Below are positions 10,114 to 21,669 of a stretch of DNA of 64,000 bases, in pieces (the first letter of the stretch is position 1; every line of letters begins with the position of its first letter). The DNA is taken from the NCBI GenBank assembly GCA_019925795.1, contig CM034309.1, positions 29,010,729-29,074,728 of the forward strand, in the 5' to 3' direction. This DNA comes from Dendrobium chrysotoxum (taxonomy: Eukaryota > Streptophyta > Magnoliopsida > Asparagales > Orchidaceae). The translations under genes were made by a program, and so were the position numbers. Under the pieces are notes generated by a model. It made no database searches. It worked only from the letters and a program-made list of their open reading frames with translations, and had not been told where the DNA came from.

Positions 10114-11910
10114 TGATGAGGACATCCGACTGTGAAAGTTTATCAGAGGAGGAGCCGAAGATCGACCGCCATGATTGTTCTACTTTATTTTGAGTTATTA
10201 TTTGTATTTTGATTTATTTATGCATTTTTTTATTTTTACCCTCACTTAAGGGAGTAGGCCTATGTGACCCTAGGGGGCACTTTTGTCATTTATCTTATTA
10301 TTGTATTTTTGACTATTTATAGCCCTTCCCTCTTCTTTTGAGGTAATGAATGATTATTAAGAAAAAAAATTATGCACTTTGTTCTTAAGAGCTTTGAGAG
10401 TTCTTATGAGAGTGGAAGTCCCTAGGTGAGGGAAACGTACTACCCACCAGCCGCAGGAAGCGTCCGGGCTCATGGTTTGAAGTCCCTAGGTGAGGGCAAA
10501 GTATTACCCATCAATGGCAGGAAACATCCGGGCTCATAGTTTATCCTTTCCACCATCGTCTCTCCTTTCTCCTAGCCGTCGGCCGCCCTCTATCTTCCTC
10601 CTAATTGTCGACTCAACACTCGCCTCCCCTCCTTCTAGCCACCGGCCCAAAGCCTTTCCCCTTCCTCCTAACTGCCAGCCTCCACCTCTCCTCCTTGCTA
10701 GCCGTCGGCCCTAACCCTAATCCCCTCCTACCCGCTAGCTACATCTTCCCTCCTTTGCCTTCAAATTTTCCTAGTCTTACTACTTTCTTAAAATAGATCA
10801 TGACGAATTTGGAAGGATATTAATTCAATTTTGGATCAATTTCAAATTTGAATTCTTTCCTAATTTAATATGAGTTATATTTGAAAAGTTTTTCAATCAA
10901 ATCAATTTGAATTAGAATTCAAATTAAAAGAGATATAGGCATTAATTCTCTTTAATTAAATTGGCTGTGTTTGGAAACTATTTGAAATCCTTCCTAACTC
11001 CTCCCTCCCTCCTTTAGTCGCCGGCCCTACCTCTCTCCTCTCTAAATCCTATTTCATTAAGGCTCCTAATTACATTTCCAATCTCTAAATCCTATTTCAT
11101 TAAGGCTCCTAATTACATTTCCAATCAATGTCCATTAAAGAATTTCAAATCCCTAATTGATTACTTTTCATATGTGATGCATCTTAAATTAGGAAGATTT
11201 TAATTTCAGATTTTAATTTATTTTGATTTTGAAATTCTTTCCTAAAATAAGAGAAGTTATATTAGGGAAGTCCCTCCAATCAAGGCCTTTTAAATTTGAA
11301 TTTAAATTGGAGAGATAATTTATATTAAATTCTCTTTCCTAATTTAAATTACTTAGATTGGAAACTCAATTAGATCCCCTAATTTCCTCCAATCTTCTCT
11401 AATGCATGTGGGCCCCTCCCCTTCCCCTCTTGGCCGCCCCCTCTCTCTCCCTCTCCTTTAATTAAGAGTCCCATTAAAGCTCCCCCAATTAAGCCATCAA
11501 TTCCCCAATTACCTCAACCCTTTTGGTTGAAATTAATTTCAGAAATTTTGAATTTGCTTCCCTTCCAATTCAAAATTAAAGTTTTCAAAATCAAATTTTA
11601 AATCCTTTAAAATCTGAAATTGTTTTCTTAAAATATATGGGTTAAATTAGGAAAGGCCCTACCATTCAAATTAATTTAAATTTTGAAAAAGAGATACTAT
11701 AAATCTCCTTTCCTAATTTAAATTTTTAAACTTAGCAACCCCTCTTAATCACCCCATTAAATCCCCATCAAGGGGCAGGCCCACCCTTCCTCCCTCCTTT
11801 AATTGGAGAAGATTCACATTCAAACTTTTTCCTCTTCTTCAAACATTAAAATCTGAAATTAAATTTCAGATTTTGCATTGCCCAATCATGACTAGCTTGG
11901 TTCTACATCA
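10114..11910 (+). repeat. 3' LTR of the LTR-only element (1797 bp)
   Basis: Collinear with the LTR at 8290-10036 with scattered substitutions. It is about 50 bp longer, mainly because of an exact 43-bp tandem duplication at about 11041-11126 that the other LTR lacks. The differences show the insertion is not recent. Confidence 0.88.
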
Positions 11911-11915
11911 ATATT

Positions 11916-13838
11916 ATATTGAGAATTCAACTGAAACTATAATATACTATATATGCATTGATGAAATCTATGTGCTATAAAATGATTGTGAAAAGGTGGG
12001 GTGCTCTAAATGAGATGGTTATAGCAATTTATAAGAAACTATGAAACAACACTTGCTATAAATCATGAAAGTAGAACAACCTCCCTATCTGTTAAGTACA
12101 TGACAATCCAAATGCATTATGGGATGTTTATCTGCAAGAAGCAGCAAACAACATATAATGCCACCGGATCTGCAACACTCGTACAAGCGAACAGAAGGCT
12201 ATATCTCTATAATAACTCCAATCTATAAACCAAAATACCCCGCATGTGCTCTAATAAATGTGTTAAAGTTACAAACATAAATGTTCAAGAATGCTGCACG
12301 GGGTCAAATGCTCACTAATGTAACATTCTATTTGCAAACTGAACACTCCCGCATGTGCTCTGTCCACCGCATATGATTCCAAAATCAAACTGTCCGAGAA
12401 TGCTGCGCGGGTTTAATATTCAAGTTTCATCTTCCTTCTCGAAAGGACTGGAGTTAACATGACTTGAATTACAAATTGCCTCTCAAATTCCTACGAAAAT
12501 ACAAGTGCCTTTAACGTCACCTCGATAATGGTCGTGTTGAGGAAGGGTCAAATCTCCAATTCAATAAAAATCAAGAATTCTTAAAATAAAATACATCACC
12601 TGAAAACTTAAAACTAAAACATATTCACCTCCCGCAACTATTTGTCGGGGGTGATAAATTTGAAATTAACCTCAGCTCACAAAGAGCGAATATTGTGTCG
12701 AGTATATCACTAAAATTCATCTTCAAATAGTCTCTTGCCAGCTGGGACGTGGCACGTGCCCACTGATCAGGTGATTTTGCTACAAAATGGCATCATTATA
12801 TTACAATCACGGCCAAAGCCCGTATGTTTCCTAACGGCTTCAAACCCTTGAGTAATGAATCATAGGGTATATTTGATAGGCATAAAGCCCTCTGTCAGCT
12901 AAGGTGAATTCATATCTATCCCCTTAGACAAACACCAACCCAGGTCTACAAGGTATTCTTGGACGAAGCAATCCATGGTTGCCGATAAGGTATCTTCTGT
13001 CAGGTTGGGTCGACTACCTCCTCTGACTAAGTAGATCAGGGATCATGACAGCCCGAGATGACGGAACCATGAGATCTTGATCGGGCTTGTCTTCATTCCC
13101 CCCACCACCAGTTTTAAGTTTATGGCGATAAATCTAAAGTCTCAAAACTCCAAAATTTATATCCAAAATTCAAACCTTAAAATTGTTTTATACGCTGGAT
13201 TTATAACCTACGCGGTCTCTTTAACGACTAGCCTTAATCGAAAGTTCTCTCTTGTTATCAGGAGGGGTAATTAACTATAGGGGTTTGCGCCTATAGGAAA
13301 CCAGAACTCAGATAAAAAAAAGTCCTCACAAAATAAGGACGAAATCTCTGGGTAGTGTTTTATTTAAAACCCAATCTGCCTTCTGAAAATTCACCCGGAA
13401 TCTAAGCTTGTTAAAACTCTCTGCCGTCACACAAACACCAATAAGAAAAAAGGAGACTGGCACAGAGAGGCCAGGAAGCGCATCAATGAAATTTTTGGAG
13501 CCCACACGGCTTGCATATTCGTACCTTAGAATTGGTTATTGCATTGAAAGTTGTAATAGTATGTCTGGTGCTGAGATGAATTATGAAACCTAACCCTATC
13601 CACCTGATCACTTGAAGTCTTCCATCATAGCATGCTAGAATTGGTTCAAAACTTTCCATGCTTCATTGAAGCTAACTCTCTTTTTTTGCTTCGTCATGTG
13701 CAATGCTCCAATGAAGAAATAACTACAGCAGCCCTTGAATTTTCCTAAAACACATGTAGTCTTTGACTCTCTTGGCCTTCATATCAACTATAGAACCCTT
13801 GCAAACCTTGAGGATCTCAACATCTTTGAAATTTTAGA
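11916..13838. other. Intergenic, degenerate repeat debris
   Basis: No gene supported. Two diverged copies of a ~115-bp segment (CCCGCATGTGCTCT, then GAATGCTGCRCGGG) lie at about 12239-12305 and 12350-12415. GC-richer blocks near 12700-13100 look like worn LTR sequence, but no ends or coding domains were identified. Confidence 0.4.
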
Positions 13839-13897
13839 ATGTTGCATTACGTAGAGCAGGTAAAGATGCAAGATTTATTTTCATATTTGGTACATAT

Positions 13898-14059
13898 CTT
13901 ACCAAGACCAATAGTTTTACGCACATGTTTATTTCCAATATACATACTATTATATGGTTTAAAATTAGAAAACAATAATCTTACCAAGACCAATAGTTTT
14001 ACACACATGTTTATTTCCAATATGCATGCACAACTATATGGTTTAAAATTAGAAAACAA
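13898..14059 (+). repeat. Tandem duplication of about 80 bp
   Basis: ATCTTACCAAGACCAATAG to TTAGAAAACAATMATC occurs twice back to back (about 13898-13978 and 13979-14059) with few differences, immediately upstream of the Copia gag remnant. It ends where Copia homology begins, so it may mark the breakpoint that removed the element's 5' part. Confidence 0.7.
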
Positions 14060-14067
14060 TCATCAAT

Positions 14068-14618
14068 CATGCCACATGAAAGGAGCATATTGTGAAGTAC
14101 TTTACATTTTGCAAGGCCTTCCTCCCTCTTACCAATCTTTCAAAACAGCCATCCGCACTATGCTTACCCCCATAAGCTTGGATCATCTCTACCCACTTCT
14201 TCTAAGTGAGGAGATCCACATCACATCTGACGCGGCCAAAGAAGCTGCTGCTAACGATACCAAGATGGCTCTCTACGCATCCAGAGGACGCGGACGTCGG
14301 ACCAGAGGCCGATCTTCCCAGTCCTCCTATGATTCTTCCACCAAGGTTAATCCAGCCTCTATCATTTACTGCCAAATCTGTCTCAAGAAGGGACACACGG
14401 CCCAAACCTGCTGGCATCGCCTCAACCCGCAATACATTCCGTCGGCATCTATGCAATCCAAACGTGCTCTTCTTGCTACAGCGGACAACACCTCCTCCAG
14501 CTGGTTCTTAGACTCCGGCGCTTCCTCACATCTCACGAACTCTCTGGACAATATGACCATTTCATCTCCTTACAATGGATCCAAGTCGGTTACAGTAGGT
14601 GATGGCGCGTTCGGTTAA
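14068..14618 (+). pseudogene. Copia gag C-terminus and start of protease
   Basis: The frame carries a Copia gag tail (LQGLPPSYQSFKTAI), a CCHC zinc knuckle CQICLKKGHTAQTC with the proper C-x2-C-x4-H-x4-C spacing, and the aspartic protease motif WFLDSGASSHLT. It ends at 14616-14618 through a one-base frameshift near 14612; the next frame picks up protease and integrase homology. The part before about 14068 is the tandem duplication and is not Copia-like. Confidence 0.85.
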
Positions 14619-17600
14619 CATCAGTCACTCCGGTGAGGGACTGTTACCGACCCCATCTCGTAAGTTAATCCTTTCCAAAATTTTTCACTCTCCGTCATTT
14701 TAATTTAATCTTCTTTCAATTTCACAGCTTATTCAAGATAATCACATATCTATTACTTTTAATCCTCTTGGCTTCATTATTAAGGATTTGATGACCCAGC
14801 AAGTGCTTCTTCAAGGGCCCTATAGCAACGGTCTATACACTATTCCAGCAAGCACCCCACCTCAGTCGATTCCAGCTCTATCTGTAGCAACCACCAAGTC
14901 TCCGTTATGGCATCAAAGGCTTGGCCATACAAATTCAAGAACTATACAAACTATCTCTGCTTCTCAGCCTCAACTTCATATAGAAAAATCTCTGAATTCT
15001 TGTTCGGTTTGTAATAAATCGAAAGCTCATAAGCTTGTTTTTACCAAATCTGTTAATCACAGTAAAAAGCTTTTAGATCTCATTCACACCGATGTTTGGG
15101 GTCCCGCCCCTGTTGTATCTGTTCAAGGGTATCGATACTACATTCTTTTCGTTGACGATTTCTCTCACTTTATTTGGATATTTCCTATGCGCCATAAGTC
15201 CGAAGTTACTAACATCTTTATTAATTTCAAAACTTGCATAGAAAAATATACTTCTAACCAAATTAGAATGCTTCGATCTGACGGTGGTACTGAGTTCGTT
15301 AACACTGCCCTTCGCACCTTTCTTCTCAAGAACGGTATTACTCATCAACTATCTTGCCCTTACACCCCTGAGTAGAACGGAGTGGCGGAGCGTAAGCATC
15401 GCCACATTATTGAGACCACCAGAACCCTTCTATCCACTGCTTCCATTCCATACATCTACTGGCCGGAAGCTGTATCAACAGCCGTGTACTTAATAAACCG
15501 TATGCCCTCTCTGACCACTCACAACCTGTCTCCGTATGAACTTCTGCATAATACTAAACCAAACTACAGCCACCTTCGTGTCTTTGGATGCGAATGTTTT
15601 CCCCTGATCCCCTCTCAACATCGTCACAAGCTGCAACCCAAGGCCAAATCCACGGTTTTTCTAGGCTACTCAGAATCCTATAAGGGATATAAATGTCTTG
15701 ATCTTGCCACCAACAAAATCAGCATATCCCGTCATCTTACATTCATTGAAAATTCTTTTCCCTTTTCTCAACATTCTCCTCATAGCAGCTCAACTCTTCC
15801 GCCCACCATACCTCCATTCATGCTTGTACCGACCTCTGCTCCAATTCCCTCAACCACCACTCCTATCCAACATGAACTCTCCGTTCCTGCAATCTCCGAT
15901 GCCTTCCCCTCTGACATTCCGTTACAGCCCTCAGCTCCTGTTCCATCCCCCTCTCCTATTCATCAGCCTCATCCCATGATCACCAGAACTCGAACCGGCT
16001 CCTTAAAACCAATTCAAAGACTTAATCTATCCCACCACATATCATCTTCTGATATTCAGCTTCCTCCCTCTACTTATACTGAAGCCATTAAGCACATTGA
16101 ATGGCGCAAGGCCATGGCCTCTGAATTCTTTGCCTTGCAGCGGCAAGGCACTTGGAGCCTTGTCCCACCGCCCCCCAACGTCTCTGTAATAGGTTGCAAA
16201 TGGACTTATAGACTAAAACATCACGCTGACGGTTCCATTGCCAAGTATAAAGCTCGCCTTGTTGCTTTGGGAAATCACCAAGAATTCGGTATCGACTACA
16301 CGGAAACATTCAGCCCTGTATCCAAACTTCCCACGATTCGCATCTTGCTTACTGTTGCCATTCATCGACAATGGTCTGTGCAGCAACTCGACGTCGCTAA
16401 CGCCTTCTTGCATGGGAATCTCACTGAAACGGTGTTCATGTCTTAACCCAAAGGCTTTGAGGATGCATCTCAACCTGACTACGTTTGTAAACTGCATAAG
16501 GCCATCTACGGCCTTAAACAAGCTCCGCGTCAGTGGTATCACACTCTCAGCTCTAATCTTCTCTCTCTCGGTTTTATTCATAGCAATGCTGATCCCTCTC
16601 TCTTTATTTACAACTGCAATGACATACACATTTTTCTTCTTATATATGTTGACGATATTCTAATTACTGGTAACTGTAACAACACCATCTCCTCTATAAT
16701 TCACAAGCTCAGTATTACATTTGACATGAAGCAGCTTGGCGAAGTTCATGACTTCCTCGGTATTCAGATTAAGCGCATGGATCAAGGTTACTTCATTTCC
16801 CAACAGCCATATGCGAAATCTATTCTACAGCAAGCTCATATGACCACCTGCAACCCTCTTTCTAACCCCAATTGTGCAAAGCTTCCGGAAAACATCCCTC
16901 CAGATCCTATTCTCTCCGACCCTCAGCTATACCGACGCATCGTTGGCTCCCTGCAATACCTTACGCTTACCAGGCCAGATATCGCCTTCAGCATTAACCA
17001 TCTCTCTCAACACATGCATAATCCGCTATCTCATCACGTCTACCTCTTAAAGCGACTACTTCGCTATATCAAAGGTACGTTAGATTTTGGTCTTCCTATT
17101 ATTCCATCTAATCCTATTCTTCATTCCTTTTCAGATGCCGATTGGGCCGGAGATCCCATCACACGCAAATCTACCTCTGGATATTGCTCCTTTCTCGGCC
17201 AAACTCTCATCTCTTGGACGGTCAAGAAGCAACACACTGTTGCGCGATCCTCTACGGAATCAGAATATCGATCACTCGCAGCTCTCACCTCTGATATCAT
17301 CTGGCTACGCAGACTTCTGGCTGAGTTCGGAGTCCCTCAAGCACAACCCACAGATCTGTATTGTGACAATACCTCCGCCATCGCTCTCGCCAACAATCCC
17401 GTCTTCCACGCTCGCACTAAGCATATAGAGATTGATCAGAAATTTATCCGTGATCATATTCAACACAACAATATCCGTCTTCTTCCCATAAGCACTATTG
17501 ACCAGGTTGCAGATATCTTTACCAAGCCGCTGTCCACCAAACGATTTCATGTCCTAAGGCTCAAACTGACGGTCTTTCAAGACCCATCAGTTTGCAGGGG

Positions 17601-17625
17601 GCTATTAGAACATAAAATCAAGTAG
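14617..17625 (+). pseudogene. Copia pol: protease end, integrase, reverse transcriptase, RNase H
   Basis: One frame runs through this segment with stops at about 14690 (TAA), 15373-15375 (TAG) and 16444-16446 (TAA). Visible in order: GAG-pre-integrase LWHQRLGHTN with its downstream C-x2-C pair (CSVCNKSKAH); the integrase core (DVWGPAP, FVDDFSHF, SDGGTEF); a Pro/Ser-rich hinge (about 15770-15990); reverse transcriptase (VIGCKWTYRLK, QLDVANAFLHG, YGLKQAPRQWY, YVDDILITG); and RNase H (DADWAGD, SSTESEYRSLA, CDNTSAI). Both downstream stops replace glutamine-type positions (CAR to TAR), as expected of C-to-T decay. Confidence 0.92.
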
Positions 17626-17830
17626 CATTTAATTTACCGGTGTCAGTCTCTGACTGGCTTACAGTTTCTTGCTTCTGTTCAAAGTCTATATAAAGATATC
17701 TCTATGTACTCAACAGAAATAATAATATACTTCTTATTTCTTTCCATTTCTTCTTTACTGTTTCTTTTCTCTGCTCGTTCGTTTCTTCAAGTACCTACTT
17801 ATTATTTTGCTTATAAACCTGCACCATAGA
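17603..17830 (+). repeat. Probable 3' LTR of the Copia element
   Basis: It begins TATTAGAACA right after the purine tract (canonical TG changed to TA). It contains TATATAAAG near 17688 and a pyrimidine-rich stretch, and probably ends near GCACCA at about 17828. The 3' boundary is uncertain because no second LTR copy is present for comparison. Confidence 0.5.
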
Positions 17831-18129
17831 AACAACATCACCATAATCTATATCAATTATATTTGCCTTTGCTATCATGTTCTTATGATGATTATTACTT
17901 GAATTCTATTTCTTTTTCTTCAAATTCAATAATTGTCATTAGATATGACTCCTCATATCACCATAATCTATAAGAGCAGTACCAAGAAGTTAATCATTAA
18001 CAAACTCAAGAATCTCGATTCAATGGTAGTTTGGGTAATTCATTCAAAAATAATCTCTGGCTATTCCTTTTCCATTGGCTCACTCCAAGCTCTTAGGGCT
18101 CGATTCAGAATTCATGATGCATGCCTGAC
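17831..18129. other. Spacer between Copia and Gypsy remnants
   Basis: No gene recognised. CATATCACCATAATCTATA-like words near 17840 and 17955 form a short direct repeat. Confidence 0.4.
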
Positions 18130-18800
18130 AGCTATTCCATAACAACTTGTGAGCCTGAATATAGAGGATGTCTGGTGCTTTACCTCGTAAAAACAAAACT
18201 CAGACTCCTCAAGTAAATGAAAGATATCACACTTCTGAAAACAACCGATTATAGTAAAGCGTGATAAGCTAGTCGATGCCAAATATGACATTGAAACTTT
18301 GGAATGGCAAAGTAATAAAGTTAGTAGTAAAAGACCTATCAAATATGATCACATCATAGTCAACTAACTTGTGTAGCCTTCAGACTCTCTCAAATCAAAA
18401 GCATAACAAATATTTTAGAAGTTACCACTACATATTTAAGGGTAAACACATAACAAACATAGTAAACATAAAATAATGAGTGACACCTGAATTAATAATG
18501 TTGTAGAAAGTTACCACTACATGCTTATTATCACATTGGGGAGGCTTGAGTATCGTGTGTTGTTAGTGCATATAATATAACCTGGCTTCTTGTTATCAAT
18601 TGCTAAAATTCTAACCAGCATCATTGAATAACATCTGCCCCAGAGACGTGACGTTCCTAATGTCCTTTAATGGAGGGTAATGGTAATCCCTTTATCTTGC
18701 GCCAAACTATCCACATTTGAGACAAGTGCTTGTGGCTTTATAACACTGATTATTATGAGAAATTTTGCAACTCATGCATAAAAAAAATTGAAGGAGCCCT
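18130..18800 (-). pseudogene. Gypsy (chromovirus-like) gag and protease remnant
   Basis: Read on the minus strand, 18370 down to 18150 gives a degraded retroviral-type protease segment (LVDYDVIIFD, LPFQSFNVIFGID, ending VLFLRG) with stops, matching the layout of Del/Tekay-type proteases. Upstream, near 18730-18690, a damaged zinc knuckle (CLKCG, with its His lost) can be read. No RT was found. It is an old, heavily mutated fragment; the family call rests on residue pattern only. Confidence 0.5.
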
Positions 18801-20219
18801 CGCCCTTAGTCTTAGGAATAAAAATTAACTTTTGTTGTTGGTCACTATTCTGTTGGGCTTAATATAGTTTTTTGCTGCTCCAATGAATGATGCTTTTTTA
18901 TGTTTTTTACGATCATCTTTTTAGCCATCTCCAGCCTTCCTTTTTCGTTGATCCTTTCGAGCAAGCATCTTCTCCTAATCATATTATCATGAACTAAGTG
19001 ATTCAAACTATTAGGTCAAGTCAAGCTAAGCCTGTTCGGTTTGGCCCTCCCGTCAAGGTGTTATCAAGTAGTTTTTCATAAGGGACATGGCGCTAGGAGT
19101 TAACACCCTTGATAGGCACCCAAATGGCCAATCAACTTGTGAACCAACACCCAGAGTTGGCACCATCAGGTGACGTCCAGTTTGTTACCCCTGTTTCTAT
19201 CATAGATGGGCCATGAGATAAATAAAATGTAATAAAAGTAATCACTGCCACATTCACAAATCATATTAATTTAAATCCTTTTGAAGTTGACAATACAAGC
19301 TTTGTGCCTAATAGATGAGGCCCGCCAAAATCAAAATAAAAGAAAGCATCAAACTGTCCATAAATCCGTCAGTCAATACTTGATAACTTTGCATCTGATA
19401 GCTCTCGCTTTCCATACTCGATGGTCACCTATTACCTTTGACCTCCTCTTCCTTAACTCTCTTCCACTTTGTCCTATGCTGACCGGACTCTTGGATTGAT
19501 AGCAAATGTTAGAAATGTTTTGTGGGAAATATATGAAATAATGACAGATGCCATGATGTTCATAAAGTAAGATAGCATAACAATGAATAACATGATAAGT
19601 TAACAGTATGTCAATAAGCAATACTATAGAGCCGTTGATAGTGTTAACATGATCATTTGATTGGTCATTTCCTAGGTATTGCTTCCTGGTGAGGTCGTTC
19701 CTTGGGACTCATTAGGCACCCCTCGTTAAAGGGCTAATACCAACTTAGTGTTGCCACTACCATTTAGTGAAAGTGTTTTCACTCGAATCTATTGGCTAAC
19801 TGTAGTATATTTCATTAAGGATTCTTTAAACTAGCACCGTTTTTTCTGCAATCACAGGATGTTGTTTGCTCATTCATTTCATGCTTGTATTAAAAAAAGT
19901 AATTGACCATGCTATGATGGCGGTAATATGAAGATTGGAATACAATTATGAGATTAGGCTCAGCTCCAGCGTAGTGTCCATTTTTGGTCCCAAGCCATCA
20001 GGCTTCAGTGCTATTGCGTTTTCGTCCAACTCTAATGTTAGAGTAACCTTCCTTTGTGGGTGACTTGAAGAAAATGGCGGGGAGACAATTTGCTGACTTG
20101 TTTAAGCGATAAGTCCAATATTTTCAAGTGTCCTCTACATGTGGCTTTTCCTTTGTGTTACTTTCCTAACAGCTTGCTTTATTTTTGTTCTTCTTTGACT
20201 TTGACTGGCATGATATAGA
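18801..20219. other. Intergenic, nothing recognised
   Basis: No supported gene. Open frames at 19281-19499 and 19373-19621 overlap on opposite strands and have no recognisable motif. Confidence 0.5.
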
Positions 20220-20228
20220 GAGGCAATG

Positions 20229-20554
20229 GAGAAATTATTACGTGCAGAATCCAGACGGAGAGAACCGTCCGGATTTGCTGCATATTTACTGAGTATTTGC
20301 TGTGTATTTATAAATACTCAGTAAATACTTAACAAATACTCATTTGTGAGTATTACTAAGTATTTTGTGAGTATTTGATAAGTATTTTGTGAGTATTTGT
20401 TGAGTATTTTGTAAGTATTCGTTAAGTATTTTGTGAGTATTTGCTGATTTACTGTGTATTTATTAAGTATTTATAAATACTCAATAAATATTCGGTAAAT
20501 ACGTAGCAATCCGGACGGTTCTTCCCATTCGGATCCCGTACAGAAAAATTTCTC
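20229..20554. mobile_element. MITE, Mutator-like, with tandem GAGTATTTG core
   Basis: The 326-bp segment has ~100-bp terminal inverted repeats (left GAGAAATTATTACGTGCAGA, right end reading GAGAAATTTTTCTGTACGGG in reverse complement; both continue into GAACCGTCCGGATT). The centre is a chain of ~20-bp words such as AAGTATTTTGTGAGTATTTG. Flanks GAGGCAATG (20220-20228) and GTGGCGATG (20555-20563) match at 7 of 9 positions, compatible with a decayed 9-bp Mutator-type target duplication. No coding capacity. Confidence 0.78.
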
Positions 20555-20563
20555 GTGGCGATG

Positions 20564-21570
20564 ACATGTTTTATAGAAACAAGCTGCTTGTCAAATAAAT
20601 TTCTTAGTGGGCTGCCAAAACAACATGCCATCAAGACAACTTGGCTTGACTTCCCAGTTCTGGCTCGTGGTAAGTTGTCGGCTTTCCAATCTGCCTTGCC
20701 TTGACGCTAGGTCTGTCCGTGGCCTGCTGAGCTATTGAGCGTGGTTAATGATCTGAGTTGGTGTTGTTGTCTTTATAGTTCTTGATATAGTCGATACCTA
20801 ATGGATCTCTTGTCCTTGAATCAATAGACACCCCACCCTTCGGGTCAAAACTAAAATGTGGGGAGAAAAATCAATATAAAAATTTTGGCCTCTTACACAG
20901 TTATACATATGCTTTATCAGTCAAGCTCTCTTCACCAGCTCAGTGAAGTCTATGATCTTTAGAGATATAAACTAGGTATGGATGACCTCTCTAAATCCAA
21001 ATAAAAAACTGTGACACATGTCGGTCTCTGTTGCTTCCAGCTGAGGAACACAGCACGCTAACCTCCAGGTCCAGTTTTTAAGCTCTATCATTGGCATCGT
21101 GAGTTGATTTGGCTTTCCAACTCTTTGATCATCTTGAACTGAATCTTGAGAAGATTGTGCAAGAAGACTAAATTCCCAACCAACAAATGTAGTCCTCTTT
21201 CGGCCTTTCCACCAACTTCTTGCATTCCTATCCAAAACATAAGCGGCTAGGGATACCTTATTTTCCTCTTAGGCAAATCATAGCTCCCTACTCTTAAAAT
21301 ATCTTCTTCATTCATATCTGCCAATACTTGTCTCAAAAGGATCCACTACTTCAAAATTAGAAGGATGAGCTTTCAGGAACACCATTGTACAACCTATGTG
21401 GTTGGTCCAAACATATTTGATTATGGCGGAGAATGCCTAGAGCCCTGCATTCATGCTATCCCCACTTATGTAGTTATAGTGACTGTCTGCATCAAAAGAT
21501 CCTAAAACAACACATACTATAGGGGAGGACACTTCCTACCCAAAGGTATATTTACAATTGATAGTATATG
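20564..21570. other. Intergenic, nothing recognised
   Basis: No gene supported. The 87-codon minus-strand frame at 20972-21235 has no recognisable domain. Confidence 0.45.
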
Positions 21571-21669
21571 TAACTCAACTTGATCTGTTGGTTGAGAGCT
21601 TTGATTATTAATGAAGAGGTCTTGATTTGAGTATGTGAGTTTGTCTTAATTGGCTTAAATTTCTCAATA
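21571..21669 (+). mobile_element. SINE-like copy
   Basis: AACTCAACTTGATCTGTTGG resembles the tRNA A-box region (GCTCAGTTGG), and GTCTTGATTTGAGTATG occupies the B-box position in worn form. Its tail (TTGGCTTAAATTTCTCAA) matches the reverse complement of 25068-25085. Related copies lie at 25068-25193 (-) and 47719-47820 (+). No sharp ends were seen. Confidence 0.45.

Larger units (their letters stand above)
8290..11910 (+). mobile_element. LTR-only retrotransposon (LTR-PBS-PPT-LTR), complete
   Basis: Two direct repeats, 8290-10036 and 10114-11910, both start TGATGAGGACATCCGA and end GGTTCTACATCA. Perfect 5-bp target duplications (ATATT at 8285-8289 and 11911-11915) flank the whole. Only 77 bases separate the repeats. 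They contain TGGTATCAGAGC, the usual primer-binding site for initiator tRNA-Met, three bases after the first LTR, and a purine-rich stretch (CCAGGAGAA) just before the second. There is no coding region. The layout is that of a TRIM, but with LTRs of 1.75-1.8 kb rather than the usual few hundred bases. It must have been moved by proteins supplied by another element. Confidence 0.9.
14068..17830 (+). mobile_element. Ty1/Copia retrotransposon, 5'-truncated and inactivated
   Basis: The domain order gag C-terminus, protease, integrase, reverse transcriptase, RNase H is that of Copia. The 5' LTR, primer-binding site and N-terminal gag are missing. One frameshift near 14612 and three in-frame stops (about 14690, 15373-15375 and 16444-16446) inactivate it. 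A purine tract (GCAGGGGGC, about 17594-17602) precedes a probable 3' LTR. Confidence 0.9.

Noticed and set aside
13600..13850. Minus-strand host gene fragment upstream of the Copia remnant
   Set aside because: A short frame can be read on the minus strand, but I could not tie it to any family and stops follow quickly.
16088..16629. Minus-strand frames opposite Copia reverse transcriptase
   Set aside because: They are antisense shadows of the pol domains read clearly on the plus strand.
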